Shown in pieces: positions 6,486-12,461 of a DNA stretch of 36,588 nucleotides. Below the pieces are notes generated by a model. That model did not search any database, was not told the origin of the DNA, and worked only from the letters and a program-made list of their open reading frames with translations. Origin of the DNA: a virus; the IMG/VR virus record IMGVR_UViG_3300030101_002124, positions 1-36,588 of that record; one strand, given 5' to 3'. Made by a program: the position numbers and the translations under genes. Numbering within the stretch: the stretch's first letter is position 1; every line of letters starts with the position of its first letter.

Positions 6486-6740
6486 ATGAACGAGAAAGAA
6501 CTTATGAGTACAATTGCAAAATACGCAGAATTTTTAGATAAGTTAGAAAAAGATTTAGAAGTCTGCGTTGAAGAGGATGAGCGAGATGCCGAAGAGATGA
6601 CTGATGGGACTGGTGATATCTTAGAAGGTAGAGCAGAGATATCTATGCAAATAATAGAAAGCATAGAGAATTTCCGTAAGTATCTCACAAGAGAGTATCA
6701 TCAAGTAGGAAACGATACAGTATATACTGACAAGGAGTAA
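6486..6740 (+). CDS. Small acidic protein, 84 residues
   Basis: Strongly acidic coiled-coil-like N-terminus (ELMSTIAKYAEFLDKLEKDL), a Glu/Asp stretch EEDERDAEEM, and a second helix IIESIENFRKYL. Small acidic early proteins of phages sometimes mimic DNA or bind host enzymes, but nothing here shows that. AAGGAG precedes the ATG; the next ATG is 3 bases after the stop. Confidence 0.75.
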   Translation: MNEKELMSTIAKYAEFLDKLEKDLEVCVEEDERDAEEMTDGTGDILEGRAEISMQIIESIENFRKYLTREYHQVGNDTVYTDKE

Positions 6741-6743
6741 ATA

Positions 6744-6911
6744 ATGAATGACTACAACACTTGGAACATTAGAAAACTTAGAAGTTTTCTAAAAGAACTT
6801 CAAGAAGGTGGAGAAGGTATGCGTGAGTTAATTCTTAAAAGGCATATAAGAAACTTAATTGAAGCAAAAAGACGAGAACAAAAAGAAAAAGGAGTAAAAA
6901 ATGAAATCTAA
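6744..6911 (+). CDS. Small basic helical protein, 55 residues
   Basis: Starts MNDYNTWNIRKLRSFLKELQ and ends in a Lys/Arg/Glu-rich helix (EAKRREQKEKG). AAGGAG lies 7 bases before the ATG. The last 11 bases overlap the next gene, whose ribosome site AAAAAGGAG is inside this reading frame. Unknown function. Confidence 0.7.
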   Translation: MNDYNTWNIRKLRSFLKELQEGGEGMRELILKRHIRNLIEAKRREQKEKGVKNEI

Positions 6912-7107
6912 AGAAATACATAACATCTTATCTAACAAACAGAAGAAAATATTGAGACAACAATTTTATCTTAACTGCTCAGTAGATAGTGAGTTGTTTC
7001 ATGAATTTAAAGAGTACATATCGGCTAACAATATTGGTCAGTCGGAGTTAATTCGTACTCTAATAAAAAACTATTTAGCAGAGGTGCAGGATGCAGATAG
7101 AAGTTAA
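6901..7107 (+). CDS. Ribbon-helix-helix-type protein (CopG/Arc-like)
   Basis: Residues 21-61 look like a ribbon-helix-helix DNA-binding domain: a strand QFYLNCSVDSEL, helix FHEFKEYISANN, turn IGQ, helix SELIRTLIKNYL. Such proteins bind operators as dimers and often act as small phage repressors. The N-terminal 20 residues are basic. It could control the early operon or the dyads at 1411-1471; that link is inference. A strong AAAAAGGAG site supports the start. Confidence 0.65.
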   Translation: MKSKEIHNILSNKQKKILRQQFYLNCSVDSELFHEFKEYISANNIGQSELIRTLIKNYLAEVQDADRS

Positions 7108-7228
7108 GAGCGAGGACTGTGTATACATTACCATAAATGGTTTTGTTTATTATATAGATGACTCAACAAACGAACAAATAATAGATAAGTGGAGGGATGT
7201 TGGAGATGTCAATAAACAAAGCGATTGA
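7091..7228 (+). CDS. Small strand-rich protein, 45 residues
   Basis: MQIEVKSEDCVYITINGFVY followed by YIDDSTNEQIIDKW. The pattern of two strands and a short helix resembles a small protein I recall from marine phages, function unknown. It overlaps the previous gene by 17 bases and the next by 23. GAGG lies 7 bases before the ATG. Confidence 0.65.
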   Translation: MQIEVKSEDCVYITINGFVYYIDDSTNEQIIDKWRDVGDVNKQSD

Positions 7229-7466
7229 TTTTTGGAAGGGTACACAAAAGCCAAAAAACAATGACGAATTAGTGGATGCAGTTCAGACTATGTTTCATTT
7301 TAATTTAGTAGAGTTGCAACCAATACAGTTTGCTAGATGGTGTAAAGATATAGCAGAAAAGAATACAGATATTGTTTTTCCTATATCATACAAGAAATCG
7401 GTAATGTTTAGCGATTTCCATTCAAGCAGATTTTACGAACTACCAATCAAACATACTATTAATTAG
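7206..7466 (+). CDS. Hypothetical early protein, 86 residues
   Basis: Not recognised. A helical first half (INKAIDFWKGTQKPKNNDEL) and an aromatic middle (MFHFNLVELQPIQFARWCKD). The ATG at 7206 was preferred over 7197 because the site GGAGGG lies 9 bases before it; for 7197 the spacing would be too short. It overlaps the previous gene by 23 bases; the next gene starts one base after its stop. Confidence 0.7.
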   Translation: MSINKAIDFWKGTQKPKNNDELVDAVQTMFHFNLVELQPIQFARWCKDIAEKNTDIVFPISYKKSVMFSDFHSSRFYELPIKHTIN

Positions 7467-7467
7467 A

Positions 7468-7719
7468 ATGAAAAGAAAAACTACACTAGAAAAACTTCAA
7501 TATCAAAAGGAGGAGTTGGAGCATAGCGTTAATAAACTACAAGAAGTCGTAGTTTATTTAGAAAATCAAATAAAAGGACTAAAAGAGTTTGGAAAAAATT
7601 ATCTGGCTACCTTTGTTTATAAAGGATTGAGTTCTGCTTACACAAAGATGGAGAGACAACACTCTCGCATAAATGAACTAGACAGAGAAATAAAATCTTT
7701 AAGTTCTTTAGACCAATAG
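7468..7719 (+). CDS. Coiled-coil early protein, 83 residues
   Basis: Two long heptad-like helices (LEKLQYQKEELEHSVNKLQE and MERQHSRINELDREIKSL) joined by a short loop: an antiparallel coiled coil is likely. No enzyme motif. It has no spacer to the previous gene, suggesting coupled translation. Its end overlaps the terminator-like hairpin at 7715, so it closes this early transcript. Confidence 0.7.
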   Translation: MKRKTTLEKLQYQKEELEHSVNKLQEVVVYLENQIKGLKEFGKNYLATFVYKGLSSAYTKMERQHSRINELDREIKSLSSLDQ

Positions 7720-7739
7720 GCAAGTCATCCTTGCCTATT
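7715..7739 (+). terminator. Terminator-like hairpin closing the left early operon
   Basis: AATAGGCAAG and CTTGCCTATT form a perfect 10-bp stem round TCATC, at the stop codon of the coiled-coil gene. A T follows but no long T-run. Position at the end of the plus-strand block supports termination. Confidence 0.55.
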
Positions 7740-7762
7740 TACAACATTTAATTGTACGAAAA

Positions 7763-7810
7763 TCCTGCACTGATTAGTGCATTAGTTCTATTCTACTAAT
7801 TAGTGTGGGA
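7763..7810. terminator. Long imperfect hairpin between convergent genes
   Basis: TCCTGCACT pairs with AGTGTGGGA (two wobbles) and, after a one-base mismatch, ATTAGT with ACTAAT: 15 pairs round a 16-base loop. Within it, TGCACT-gatt-AGTGCA is an alternative smaller stem. It sits between the plus-strand block and the minus-strand gene ending at 7838; probably a two-way stop or transcript end. Confidence 0.4.
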
Positions 7811-7837
7811 TATAAATACAGAACTTTTTAGGAAAGT

Positions 7838-8098
7838 TTATTTGTATAGTTCACTAATATGACTACTACTTTTTTTATATTTTCTGCTATCGTTATATGA
7901 TTTATAGGTTCTACTGACACTGTTATTTATATATTTAGCAAACTTTCCCATATCTACATTAGAATATTTTTCTACAAATTTTTCTATAAATCTATAAGAA
8001 ACACAACAATTACCACTATAGTTTTCAATATGTTCAGATTGTATCTCTGCAATTATGTCTGCTAAAATAAATACTTGTTTTCTAGTTAAGTTTTTCAT
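7838..8098 (-). CDS. Hypothetical protein, 86 residues, possibly leaderless
   Basis: Unknown function; Lys/Ser/Tyr-rich with helices (VFILADIIAEIQSEHIENY; FIEKFVEKYS) and a basic C-terminus. No ribosome site is seen before the ATG at 8098, but a promoter-like pair of boxes (TTGAAT, TGACGATAT) ends only a few bases upstream, so the transcript could start at or near the ATG. The same boxes precede the RNA gene at 8283 on the other strand. The reading frame looks protein-like but is less certain than its neighbours. Confidence 0.55.
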   Translation of the reverse strand: MKNLTRKQVFILADIIAEIQSEHIENYSGNCCVSYRFIEKFVEKYSNVDMGKFAKYINNSVSRTYKSYNDSRKYKKSSSHISELYK

Positions 8099-8105
8099 AC
8101 TAATG

Positions 8106-8132
8106 ATATCGTCAAAAGCAAAAAATATTCAA
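8106..8132 (-). promoter_or_regulatory. Candidate promoter, minus strand, shared motif
   Basis: On the minus strand TTGAAT (8132-8127), 12 bases, then TGACGATAT (8114-8106). The ATG at 8098 follows 7 bases later. The identical two boxes with the same 12-base spacing lie at 8248-8273 on the plus strand. Read as sigma-70, TTGAAT is the -35 and GATATC the -10 with a 16-base spacer. Confidence 0.5.
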
Positions 8133-8145
8133 GTTTTTTTTGATA

Positions 8146-8195
8146 ATTAGTTGAAAAAAAAATAACAGGACTGATACAAATATTAGTTGAAAAAA
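8146..8195 (+). repeat. A-tract direct repeat between divergent promoters
   Basis: ATTAGTTGAAAAAAA occurs at 8146 and again at 8182, 36 bases apart. The whole stretch 8115-8250 is extremely A/T-rich with A-tracts, suggesting bent DNA or a binding site between the two shared-motif promoters. Confidence 0.4.
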
Positions 8196-8247
8196 ATAAA
8201 AAACTAACAATAAAGATTATAGAAGCAAAAAAAATTAAACTTTTTTT

Positions 8248-8281
8248 TTGAATTTTTTTGACTTCTGACGATATATATAAT
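8248..8281 (+). promoter_or_regulatory. Candidate promoter of the structured RNA
   Basis: TTGAAT (8248-8253), 12 bases, TGACGATAT (8265-8273), followed by TATAAT at 8276-8281. The first two boxes match the minus-strand copy at 8106-8132 in sequence and spacing. With GATATA as -10 the transcript would begin near 8283, just before the first hairpin of the RNA. TATAAT with the nearer TTGACT (8258) has only a 12-base spacer and is less likely. Confidence 0.55.
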
Positions 8282-8537
8282 GAACCATAGAAATATGGTA
8301 GAACCTAAGACTAAACGATTTGCAAGTTGTTTAGCGACCTTCTGACTGAATAATGTCTTTAAGTCAGAGGCATAAGGTGTAAGGCTCAAGGAGTATGGAC
8401 AAATGTCTGAGGTCTTGAGAGATAAGCACGAGTAGGATGATGAAATGTTCATCTGACCTACCGAAAGTTGTGGGTGAAAAAACTAACCCCACGAAGGTCT
8501 TTAGGTTCTACCACTTTTCATAAAGGGAGGACAAATT

Positions 8538-8567
8538 ATGCTAATAATTGTCTTTGACGACTGGTAG
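8538..8567 (+). CDS. Nine-codon mini-ORF at the 3' end of the structured RNA
   Basis: GGGAGG at 8525-8530 lies 7 bases before an ATG that opens MLIIVFDDW and stops at TAG inside the terminator stem. The start codon is in a small hairpin (ACAAATTAT/ATAATTGT, loop GCTA). The ribosome site is as good as those of real genes nearby. It may be a tiny peptide, a ribosome-binding decoy, or chance. Confidence 0.3.
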   Translation: MLIIVFDDW

Positions 8568-8593
8568 CCTTCGGGCTACCTACCTTTTTTTTT
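8563..8593 (+). terminator. Rho-independent terminator with UUCG loop
   Basis: GGTAGCC-TTCG-GGCTACC, seven perfect pairs with the very stable UUCG tetraloop, then TACC and nine T. It ends the structured RNA and overlaps the last codons of the minus-strand gene ending at 8576. Confidence 0.85.
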
Positions 8594-9097
8594 ATCATTA
8601 AAAAAGCTAGATAATTTTTCAAAACCAAAACGAACCATTTTTTTGTGGCTATCGTCTTCAGATAATACTTTGTTATGTAATAAGTAGGACGGATACCATT
8701 GGAACAAAACAATATCTCTTAAACATGATGAACACTTTAAAGATACATTTTCTTTTAAATGTTTGTTTATATCTTTGTATAAATTCCAAGTGTCAATACT
8801 TTTCTTGCCAATCCGATTTATTAATCCACGACCTTTTATTGGTGTCAGTAATTTTCCAGTATTTGACTCTGGATAAACCTTTCCATAAATTCTCATGAAA
8901 GTCATCCACCAAGTCATCCCTGCTCTGTGGTGGTCTTCGTGTATCATCTGTCTCTCTAAAAGTATATCGAGTGGGATGGTACTCATCATTGGATTACCAC
9001 CATCTACTAATTCTAATCTTTTTAATTGTTGTTCTGGTGTGCCTTTGTCTAGCACTATAGGATATTGTCTTGGTCTACCTCTACCTTTTTTAATCAT
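8576..9097 (-). CDS. AT-hook-bearing protein, 173 residues, possible replication partner
   Basis: The N-terminus KKGRGRPRQYP (residues 3-13) carries the RGRPR core of an AT-hook, which binds the minor groove of AT-rich DNA. The rest is helical with a conserved-looking segment HEDHHRAGMTWWMTFMRIYG (near 53-72) and one CSSC pair (122-125). No enzyme fold recognised. It overlaps the DUF1376-type gene by 8 bases, so the two probably act together, perhaps in replication start. The 3' end shares bases with the terminator of the opposite RNA. Confidence 0.65.
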   Translation of the reverse strand: MIKKGRGRPRQYPIVLDKGTPEQQLKRLELVDGGNPMMSTIPLDILLERQMIHEDHHRAGMTWWMTFMRIYGKVYPESNTGKLLTPIKGRGLINRIGKKSIDTWNLYKDINKHLKENVSLKCSSCLRDIVLFQWYPSYLLHNKVLSEDDSHKKMVRFGFEKLSSFFNDKKKGR

Positions 9098-9908
9098 GCA
9101 TCAAAAGATTATAGTCTTCTTGTTTTATAAGTCCTAGTTGCAAGGCATTATCTACATCGCCTTTATTTTTCTTTGCCCAAATTTTTGTAAAGTCTGTAAT
9201 CTTGTTTTCTTTTATTGCATCGATAAACATCTTTGCTTTATCTTTTATCTCGTCTTCTCTTGAGTAAACTTTTGGCTCATACTTCTGGTCTTCGTACTTT
9301 CTTGCAGACAACCAGTAAGCAGGTTGCTTTGCAAACTTTTTATCATCTTGTGCCAAGTAATAATTATTATAAAGTTGAGCGAGTTTCTCTGGTTGATTTT
9401 GCCATTCCTCTTCTAGTCTAGAGAAATGTTTAGCACCATCTCCTTTGCTAACCTTATTTACAATTTCATCCCAAAATATTTTAAAATTTTTAGAGTATAT
9501 ATTTTTATTATAGTTTATAGTTAATGGTTTATGGTTTATAGTTGCTATTGCTTGAGCATTGCTTGGAGCATTTTTTTTATTCCATCTTGCTTCTGCACCT
9601 CTTTTACCTCTCTCTGAGTTTATTTCAAAGTTTGTTTTTGCCTCTAATAACCACTTATCACAACCTTTATTTTTTATTTTACCATCTTGTATATAAATTT
9701 TTTTCTTTTTAATTAATTCATCTTTGATAGCAGAGTAATTACCATTAAATTTAGATGTGAGAACTTGCCATGTCACATCATCATCAAACAAATTATTATC
9801 GGATGTGTAAATGTAATTTATTAATCTGTAGTAAACTAACTCTGACTGCCAAGTTAAAAGAGAACAACCATTTAATATGTCATCTGGAAACCATTTGACA
9901 AAAATCAT
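9090..9908 (-). CDS. DUF1376-type replication protein
   Basis: Residues 1-90 match the DUF1376 (YdaU-like) pattern: a start with WFPDDILNGCSLLTWQSELVYYRL, then helices, and the typical following motif RGKRGAEARWNKK (near 104-116). Such proteins sit at the DnaC/DnaD-like position of phage replication modules and are thought to help load helicase. The C-terminal half (WDEIVNKVSKGDGAKHFSRL) looks like a second helical domain. A TTG at 9926 could add six residues; the ATG at 9908 was chosen. No helicase gene is in the window. Confidence 0.75.
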   Translation of the reverse strand: MIFVKWFPDDILNGCSLLTWQSELVYYRLINYIYTSDNNLFDDDVTWQVLTSKFNGNYSAIKDELIKKKKIYIQDGKIKNKGCDKWLLEAKTNFEINSERGKRGAEARWNKKNAPSNAQAIATINHKPLTINYNKNIYSKNFKIFWDEIVNKVSKGDGAKHFSRLEEEWQNQPEKLAQLYNNYYLAQDDKKFAKQPAYWLSARKYEDQKYEPKVYSREDEIKDKAKMFIDAIKENKITDFTKIWAKKNKGDVDNALQLGLIKQEDYNLLMHD

Positions 9909-9918
9909 TTTTTTTTCT

Positions 9919-10128
9919 TCAGTCAACGAGTCTTATCCCTCTCCACTTTGCAGGTATTCGTTTTATAAAATTTAACTTCTCAAGTTGTACCAAATAATTA
10001 TGGATTGTCGACTTACTTTTTGGTGAAATTTCCATAAATTTTTGCATTTCTTTATAACTTGGTGATAAGCCATGTTTTTTTATATAATTTTTAATAAAAT
10101 CAAGAAGTTTTTTCTGTTTCTTCGTCAT
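9919..10128 (-). CDS. Stand-alone LexA-type winged helix protein
   Basis: All 69 residues correspond to the LexA N-terminal DNA-binding domain: KQKKLLDFIKNYIKKHGLSP, SYKEMQKFMEISPKSKSTIHNY, LVQLEKLNFIKRI. The serine peptidase half that makes LexA self-cleave is absent, so it cannot respond to RecA in the usual way. It could be a small repressor acting on the divergent promoters at 10265-10376 or a replication accessory protein. It overlaps the gene before by 29 bases. Confidence 0.75.
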   Translation of the reverse strand: MTKKQKKLLDFIKNYIKKHGLSPSYKEMQKFMEISPKSKSTIHNYLVQLEKLNFIKRIPAKWRGIRLVD

Positions 10129-10264
10129 CAGAATTTTTGTTAGTGAAGTAATCTTTATGAAAAATGTATTTCTCCACTCTTTTCCTTTCTTTTTTCTGTA
10201 ATTTTTTTAATTCTTCTTGACTCTTATCTTTCCATATATGCTCTTTACGAATAAAGTAAGCCAT
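10100..10264 (-). CDS. Small charged protein, 54 residues
   Basis: Starts MAYFIRKEHIWKDKSQEELK, then a Lys/Arg-rich helix (KLQKKERKRVEKY) and an acidic end (NSDDEETEKTS). No family recognised and no clear ribosome site. It is the first gene of the minus-strand replication group, starting opposite the plus-strand recombination genes. Its end overlaps the LexA-like gene by exactly 29 bases. Confidence 0.6.
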   Translation of the reverse strand: MAYFIRKEHIWKDKSQEELKKLQKKERKRVEKYIFHKDYFTNKNSDDEETEKTS

Positions 10265-10327
10265 TTTTAAACATTAAATATTTTTAGACATTTATCTATA
10301 AAAAAAAATTATAATTACATCTTTTTA

Positions 10328-10356
10328 TTGATTATAACTGATAAATAGGTATTAAT
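10328..10356 (+). promoter_or_regulatory. Candidate promoter of the recombination operon
   Basis: TTGATT at 10328-10333 and ATTAAT at 10351-10356 with a 17-base spacer, about 20 bases before the ATG at 10377. The whole 112-base gap 10265-10376 is A/T-rich and must hold promoters for both directions. Based on box similarity only. Confidence 0.4.
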
Positions 10357-10376
10357 TATAGTAGAAAGGAACTACC

Positions 10377-10604
10377 ATGAGTAAAAAACATGATGAAACT
10401 AGAGACAGTGTACTTGGTGTGAGAAATCTTATCACTAAGGAGTTGGAAAAAAACCACTTCAATATTGAAGGAAGTGGCTACAATCTAATTAATGGTGAGA
10501 GTGATTTAACTGTCTACTATGCAGGTCAGTATTACGATATTAGAATATCTAATATTACAGATGCTTTCAAAGATGTAAAAAAGAAAGCAGTTGGTGATGC
10601 TTAG
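10377..10604 (+). CDS. Hypothetical protein leading the recombination operon, 75 residues
   Basis: Not recognised. A helical N-terminus (DSVLGVRNLITKELEK) and a strand pair (SDLTVYYAGQYYDIRISN). An AAAGGA site lies 6-7 bases before the ATG. It overlaps the exonuclease start by 8 bases and is therefore likely co-translated with the recombination genes. Confidence 0.75.
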   Translation: MSKKHDETRDSVLGVRNLITKELEKNHFNIEGSGYNLINGESDLTVYYAGQYYDIRISNITDAFKDVKKKAVGDA

Positions 10605-11418
10605 ACCAAACAGACCTATGTCGGGACTGGAGAAATTCGGTCTCGACACTGTTTCCCCATCTACGATTAATGAGTGGATATCTTACAGACCTAGATTTGT
10701 ATTAAGAAAGATATATGGGTACAAAGATTTACCTACCAGTTGTGCTATGGAGAGAGGTAATCAGTCTGAGTATGCAGTTAAATTAATCTTACAAGATAAT
10801 GTTGACACTGATGAAGCAATAGAATTGGCACTTAAAAATTTTGACGAAGCCTGCACACCGAATATGAAAGATTATGATTACGAAAGACTATGTATACCAT
10901 CTATTGTTATGGGTACGGTAAAAGAAATTAATTGGAACTTTGGAGAAATTGTTTCTTTTCAAGAAGAAATTAAGGGCAAGTTGAGCGAATATAATTATAG
11001 AGGATTTACTGATTTTGTTTTGAAAGACAAGCAGGGCAATAAATGTATCGTAGATTTAAAAACTGCAAAAAGAAAACCAAGTAAGTTATCATCTAGTCAC
11101 GCTAGACAAATAAGTTTGTATTCACACGCACTAGATTGTGAAGCACAATTACTTTACATTGTTCCCCATAAACAAACAGACAGAAAAACAAAACAAGTAT
11201 CAATAAAAAGCACGGAGGCTATCTGGTGGGATATAACTAAAGAAGATAAGCAAAAATATTTAGATGAGTGTGAGGAAGTGTTGAGAGTTATGGACATGGT
11301 GTTGTATAACTGCAACGACAAAAAAGAAGTGGCGGAACTTTGTTATCCAAACATAGATGACTTTTATTGGGACTCACCGCAAATTTTAAAAATAAGAAAG
11401 GAGATATGGAATGTCTGA
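10597..11418 (+). CDS. RecB/Cas4-type PD-(D/E)XK exonuclease
   Basis: Probable nuclease that resects DNA ends for the annealing protein encoded next. The N-terminal SPSTINEWISYRPRFVLRKI is typical of the RecB/Cas4-like group. Catalytic residues are visible: GFTD (D139), then VDLKT (D153, K155), and a downstream Q171 in ARQISLYSHAL (the QxxxY motif). I do not see a clear four-cysteine iron-sulphur cluster. Start: ATG at 10597; a TTG at 10591 would add two residues. The stop overlaps the ERF gene by 8 bases, a strong sign of joint function. Confidence 0.85.
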   Translation: MLRPNRPMSGLEKFGLDTVSPSTINEWISYRPRFVLRKIYGYKDLPTSCAMERGNQSEYAVKLILQDNVDTDEAIELALKNFDEACTPNMKDYDYERLCIPSIVMGTVKEINWNFGEIVSFQEEIKGKLSEYNYRGFTDFVLKDKQGNKCIVDLKTAKRKPSKLSSSHARQISLYSHALDCEAQLLYIVPHKQTDRKTKQVSIKSTEAIWWDITKEDKQKYLDECEEVLRVMDMVLYNCNDKKEVAELCYPNIDDFYWDSPQILKIRKEIWNV

Positions 11419-11965
11419 TGACAACATACTAGAAATTAATGATTTGGTAAATGTAAAGCAAACGGAATATACAATTCCAAAAATGCCAAAGTCTATTACA
11501 AACGCAATCAGTAATGTGATGAGCGATATCAAACAGCTGGAACACGATAGCAAAAATAATTTTCAAAACTATTCGTATGCGAGTATAGATGGTTTTCTAA
11601 AAATGGTAAGACCGATTTGTGCCAAGCACGGATTAGTAATTATAATAGAAGAGGATGATGTACAAATACAAAAGTACGGAGAAAAACCATACCTCACTAT
11701 AAAATATAAATTTATATTATCGCATAAAGATGGTGAGACTTGGGGATTTAGACCCTCAAGAACTATGATGGTTGAAGTAAAAGGTGGACAATCTTTTGGT
11801 TCTGCTATGGCATACACACTAAAACAATTTATGAGAGCATTGTTTCTCATAGATACAGGTGAGAAAGATGACTTAGATGGTGATGAACAAAATTTTCAAA
11901 AACCTGCACAAGACAAACCTGTAAATAAAACAATCAAACACAATACAGAAAGGAGAACTTCGTGA
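11411..11965 (+). CDS. erf: ERF-family single-strand annealing protein
   Basis: ERF proteins anneal complementary single strands during phage recombination. Diagnostic segments: NYSYASIDGFLKMVRPICAK (near 57-76) and the YTLKQFMRALFLI helix (near 137-149), with a flexible acidic C-terminus. The preceding exonuclease and the following protein with an SSB-like tail complete the set. Length of 184 residues is normal for the family core. Confidence 0.85.
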   Translation: MSDDNILEINDLVNVKQTEYTIPKMPKSITNAISNVMSDIKQLEHDSKNNFQNYSYASIDGFLKMVRPICAKHGLVIIIEEDDVQIQKYGEKPYLTIKYKFILSHKDGETWGFRPSRTMMVEVKGGQSFGSAMAYTLKQFMRALFLIDTGEKDDLDGDEQNFQKPAQDKPVNKTIKHNTERRTS

Positions 11966-12189
11966 TATTTTATTTAAATCCAAATAAATTTAAAACACAA
12001 GACAAACATCCAGACTTTAAAAATCCAAAAGTAATAGTGAAGGAACCTATTGAGCCTGGAGTTTATGATGTAGCCTGTTGGATGGGTGTGAACGAAAAAG
12101 GAAAGTATATGAAAATTACTTTTGACCCACAAACACATTTAACACAGCAAGATAAAAAGTCTGAGCCGAGTGACGATGCACCATTCTAA
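11962..12189 (+). CDS. Small protein with SSB-like acidic C-terminal tip
   Basis: A 75-residue protein starting with GTG. The body (KHPDFKNPKVIVKEPIEPGV, then VACWMGVNEKGKYMKITFD) looks like a small beta barrel of the DUF736/OB type. The last residues SDDAPF strongly resemble the DDDIPF tip of bacterial SSB, which docks repair enzymes. Placed right after exonuclease and ERF genes, it is a good candidate for a mini-SSB or for a decoy of the host SSB partners. The fold call is inference; the tip is seen directly. Confidence 0.6.
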   Translation: MIFYLNPNKFKTQDKHPDFKNPKVIVKEPIEPGVYDVACWMGVNEKGKYMKITFDPQTHLTQQDKKSEPSDDAPF

Positions 12190-12461
12190 TGAAAAAGCAC
12201 ATCAAAGTGTTTTTAGAATTTTGGGACTTAGGTGAGCAAGATTTTATCGTTTGTTTGGGATGTGACAGAGCACAAGCAACAGATGTGCATCACATATCCA
12301 AAAGACAGATGGGAGGTAGTAAAAAAAAAGACGTACCTTCCAACCTTGCTCCTTTATGCCGTGTGTGTCACACTCTTGCAGATACCAACAAATTATTTAA
12401 TAAAGAAATTTCTGAAAAATTACATGAAAGGATAATAACAAAACAATGGAAGATTACATAA
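12189..12461 (+). CDS. HNH-type zinc protein, possible endonuclease
   Basis: Two zinc pairs, CLGC (22-25) and CRVCH (57-61), frame the HNH core VHHISKRQMGG (33-43) and SNLAPLCRVCH. This is the pattern of small HNH nucleases such as recombination endonucleases with His-His-Ile motifs. The ATG overlaps the previous stop as TAATG. At 90 residues it has only the nuclease core. It may resolve recombination intermediates; substrate unknown. Confidence 0.75.
   Translation: MKKHIKVFLEFWDLGEQDFIVCLGCDRAQATDVHHISKRQMGGSKKKDVPSNLAPLCRVCHTLADTNKLFNKEISEKLHERIITKQWKIT

Larger units (their letters stand above)
8283..8593 (+). ncRNA. Structured non-coding RNA of unknown family, about 310 nt
   Basis: No plausible gene covers this stretch, yet it folds strongly. 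ACCATA-GAAA-TATGGT (8284-8299) is a 5' tetraloop hairpin. GGTAGAACCTAAGAC (8297-8311) pairs with GTCTTTAGGTTCTACC (8497-8512), 15 pairs with one bulge, closing a 185-base domain. Inside are five stems: CTAAACGA/TTGTTTAG (8311-8334); ACCTT/AAGGT with CTGACT/AGTCAG (8337-8378); CTCAAG/CTTGAG (8385-8419); GTAGG/CCTAC with GATGA/TCATC (8432-8461); GTGGG/CCCAC (8470-8492). It has its own promoter-like boxes and a strong terminator, and no plus-strand gene follows for about 1.7 kb, so it is not a leader. I see none of the conserved cores of RNase P RNA, tmRNA or group I introns. Confidence 0.75.

Noticed and set aside
8258-8281. TTGACT/TATAAT as promoter of the structured RNA
   Set aside because: Spacer of only 12 bases; TTGAAT with GATATA fits better and is shared with the opposite promoter.
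8204-8452. 82-codon minus-strand frame across the structured RNA
   Set aside because: Antisense to the strongly folded RNA, composition Ser/Leu/Phe-rich, no ribosome site; a shadow frame.
12232-12435. 67-codon frame inside the HNH gene
   Set aside because: Other frame of a well-supported HNH zinc protein.
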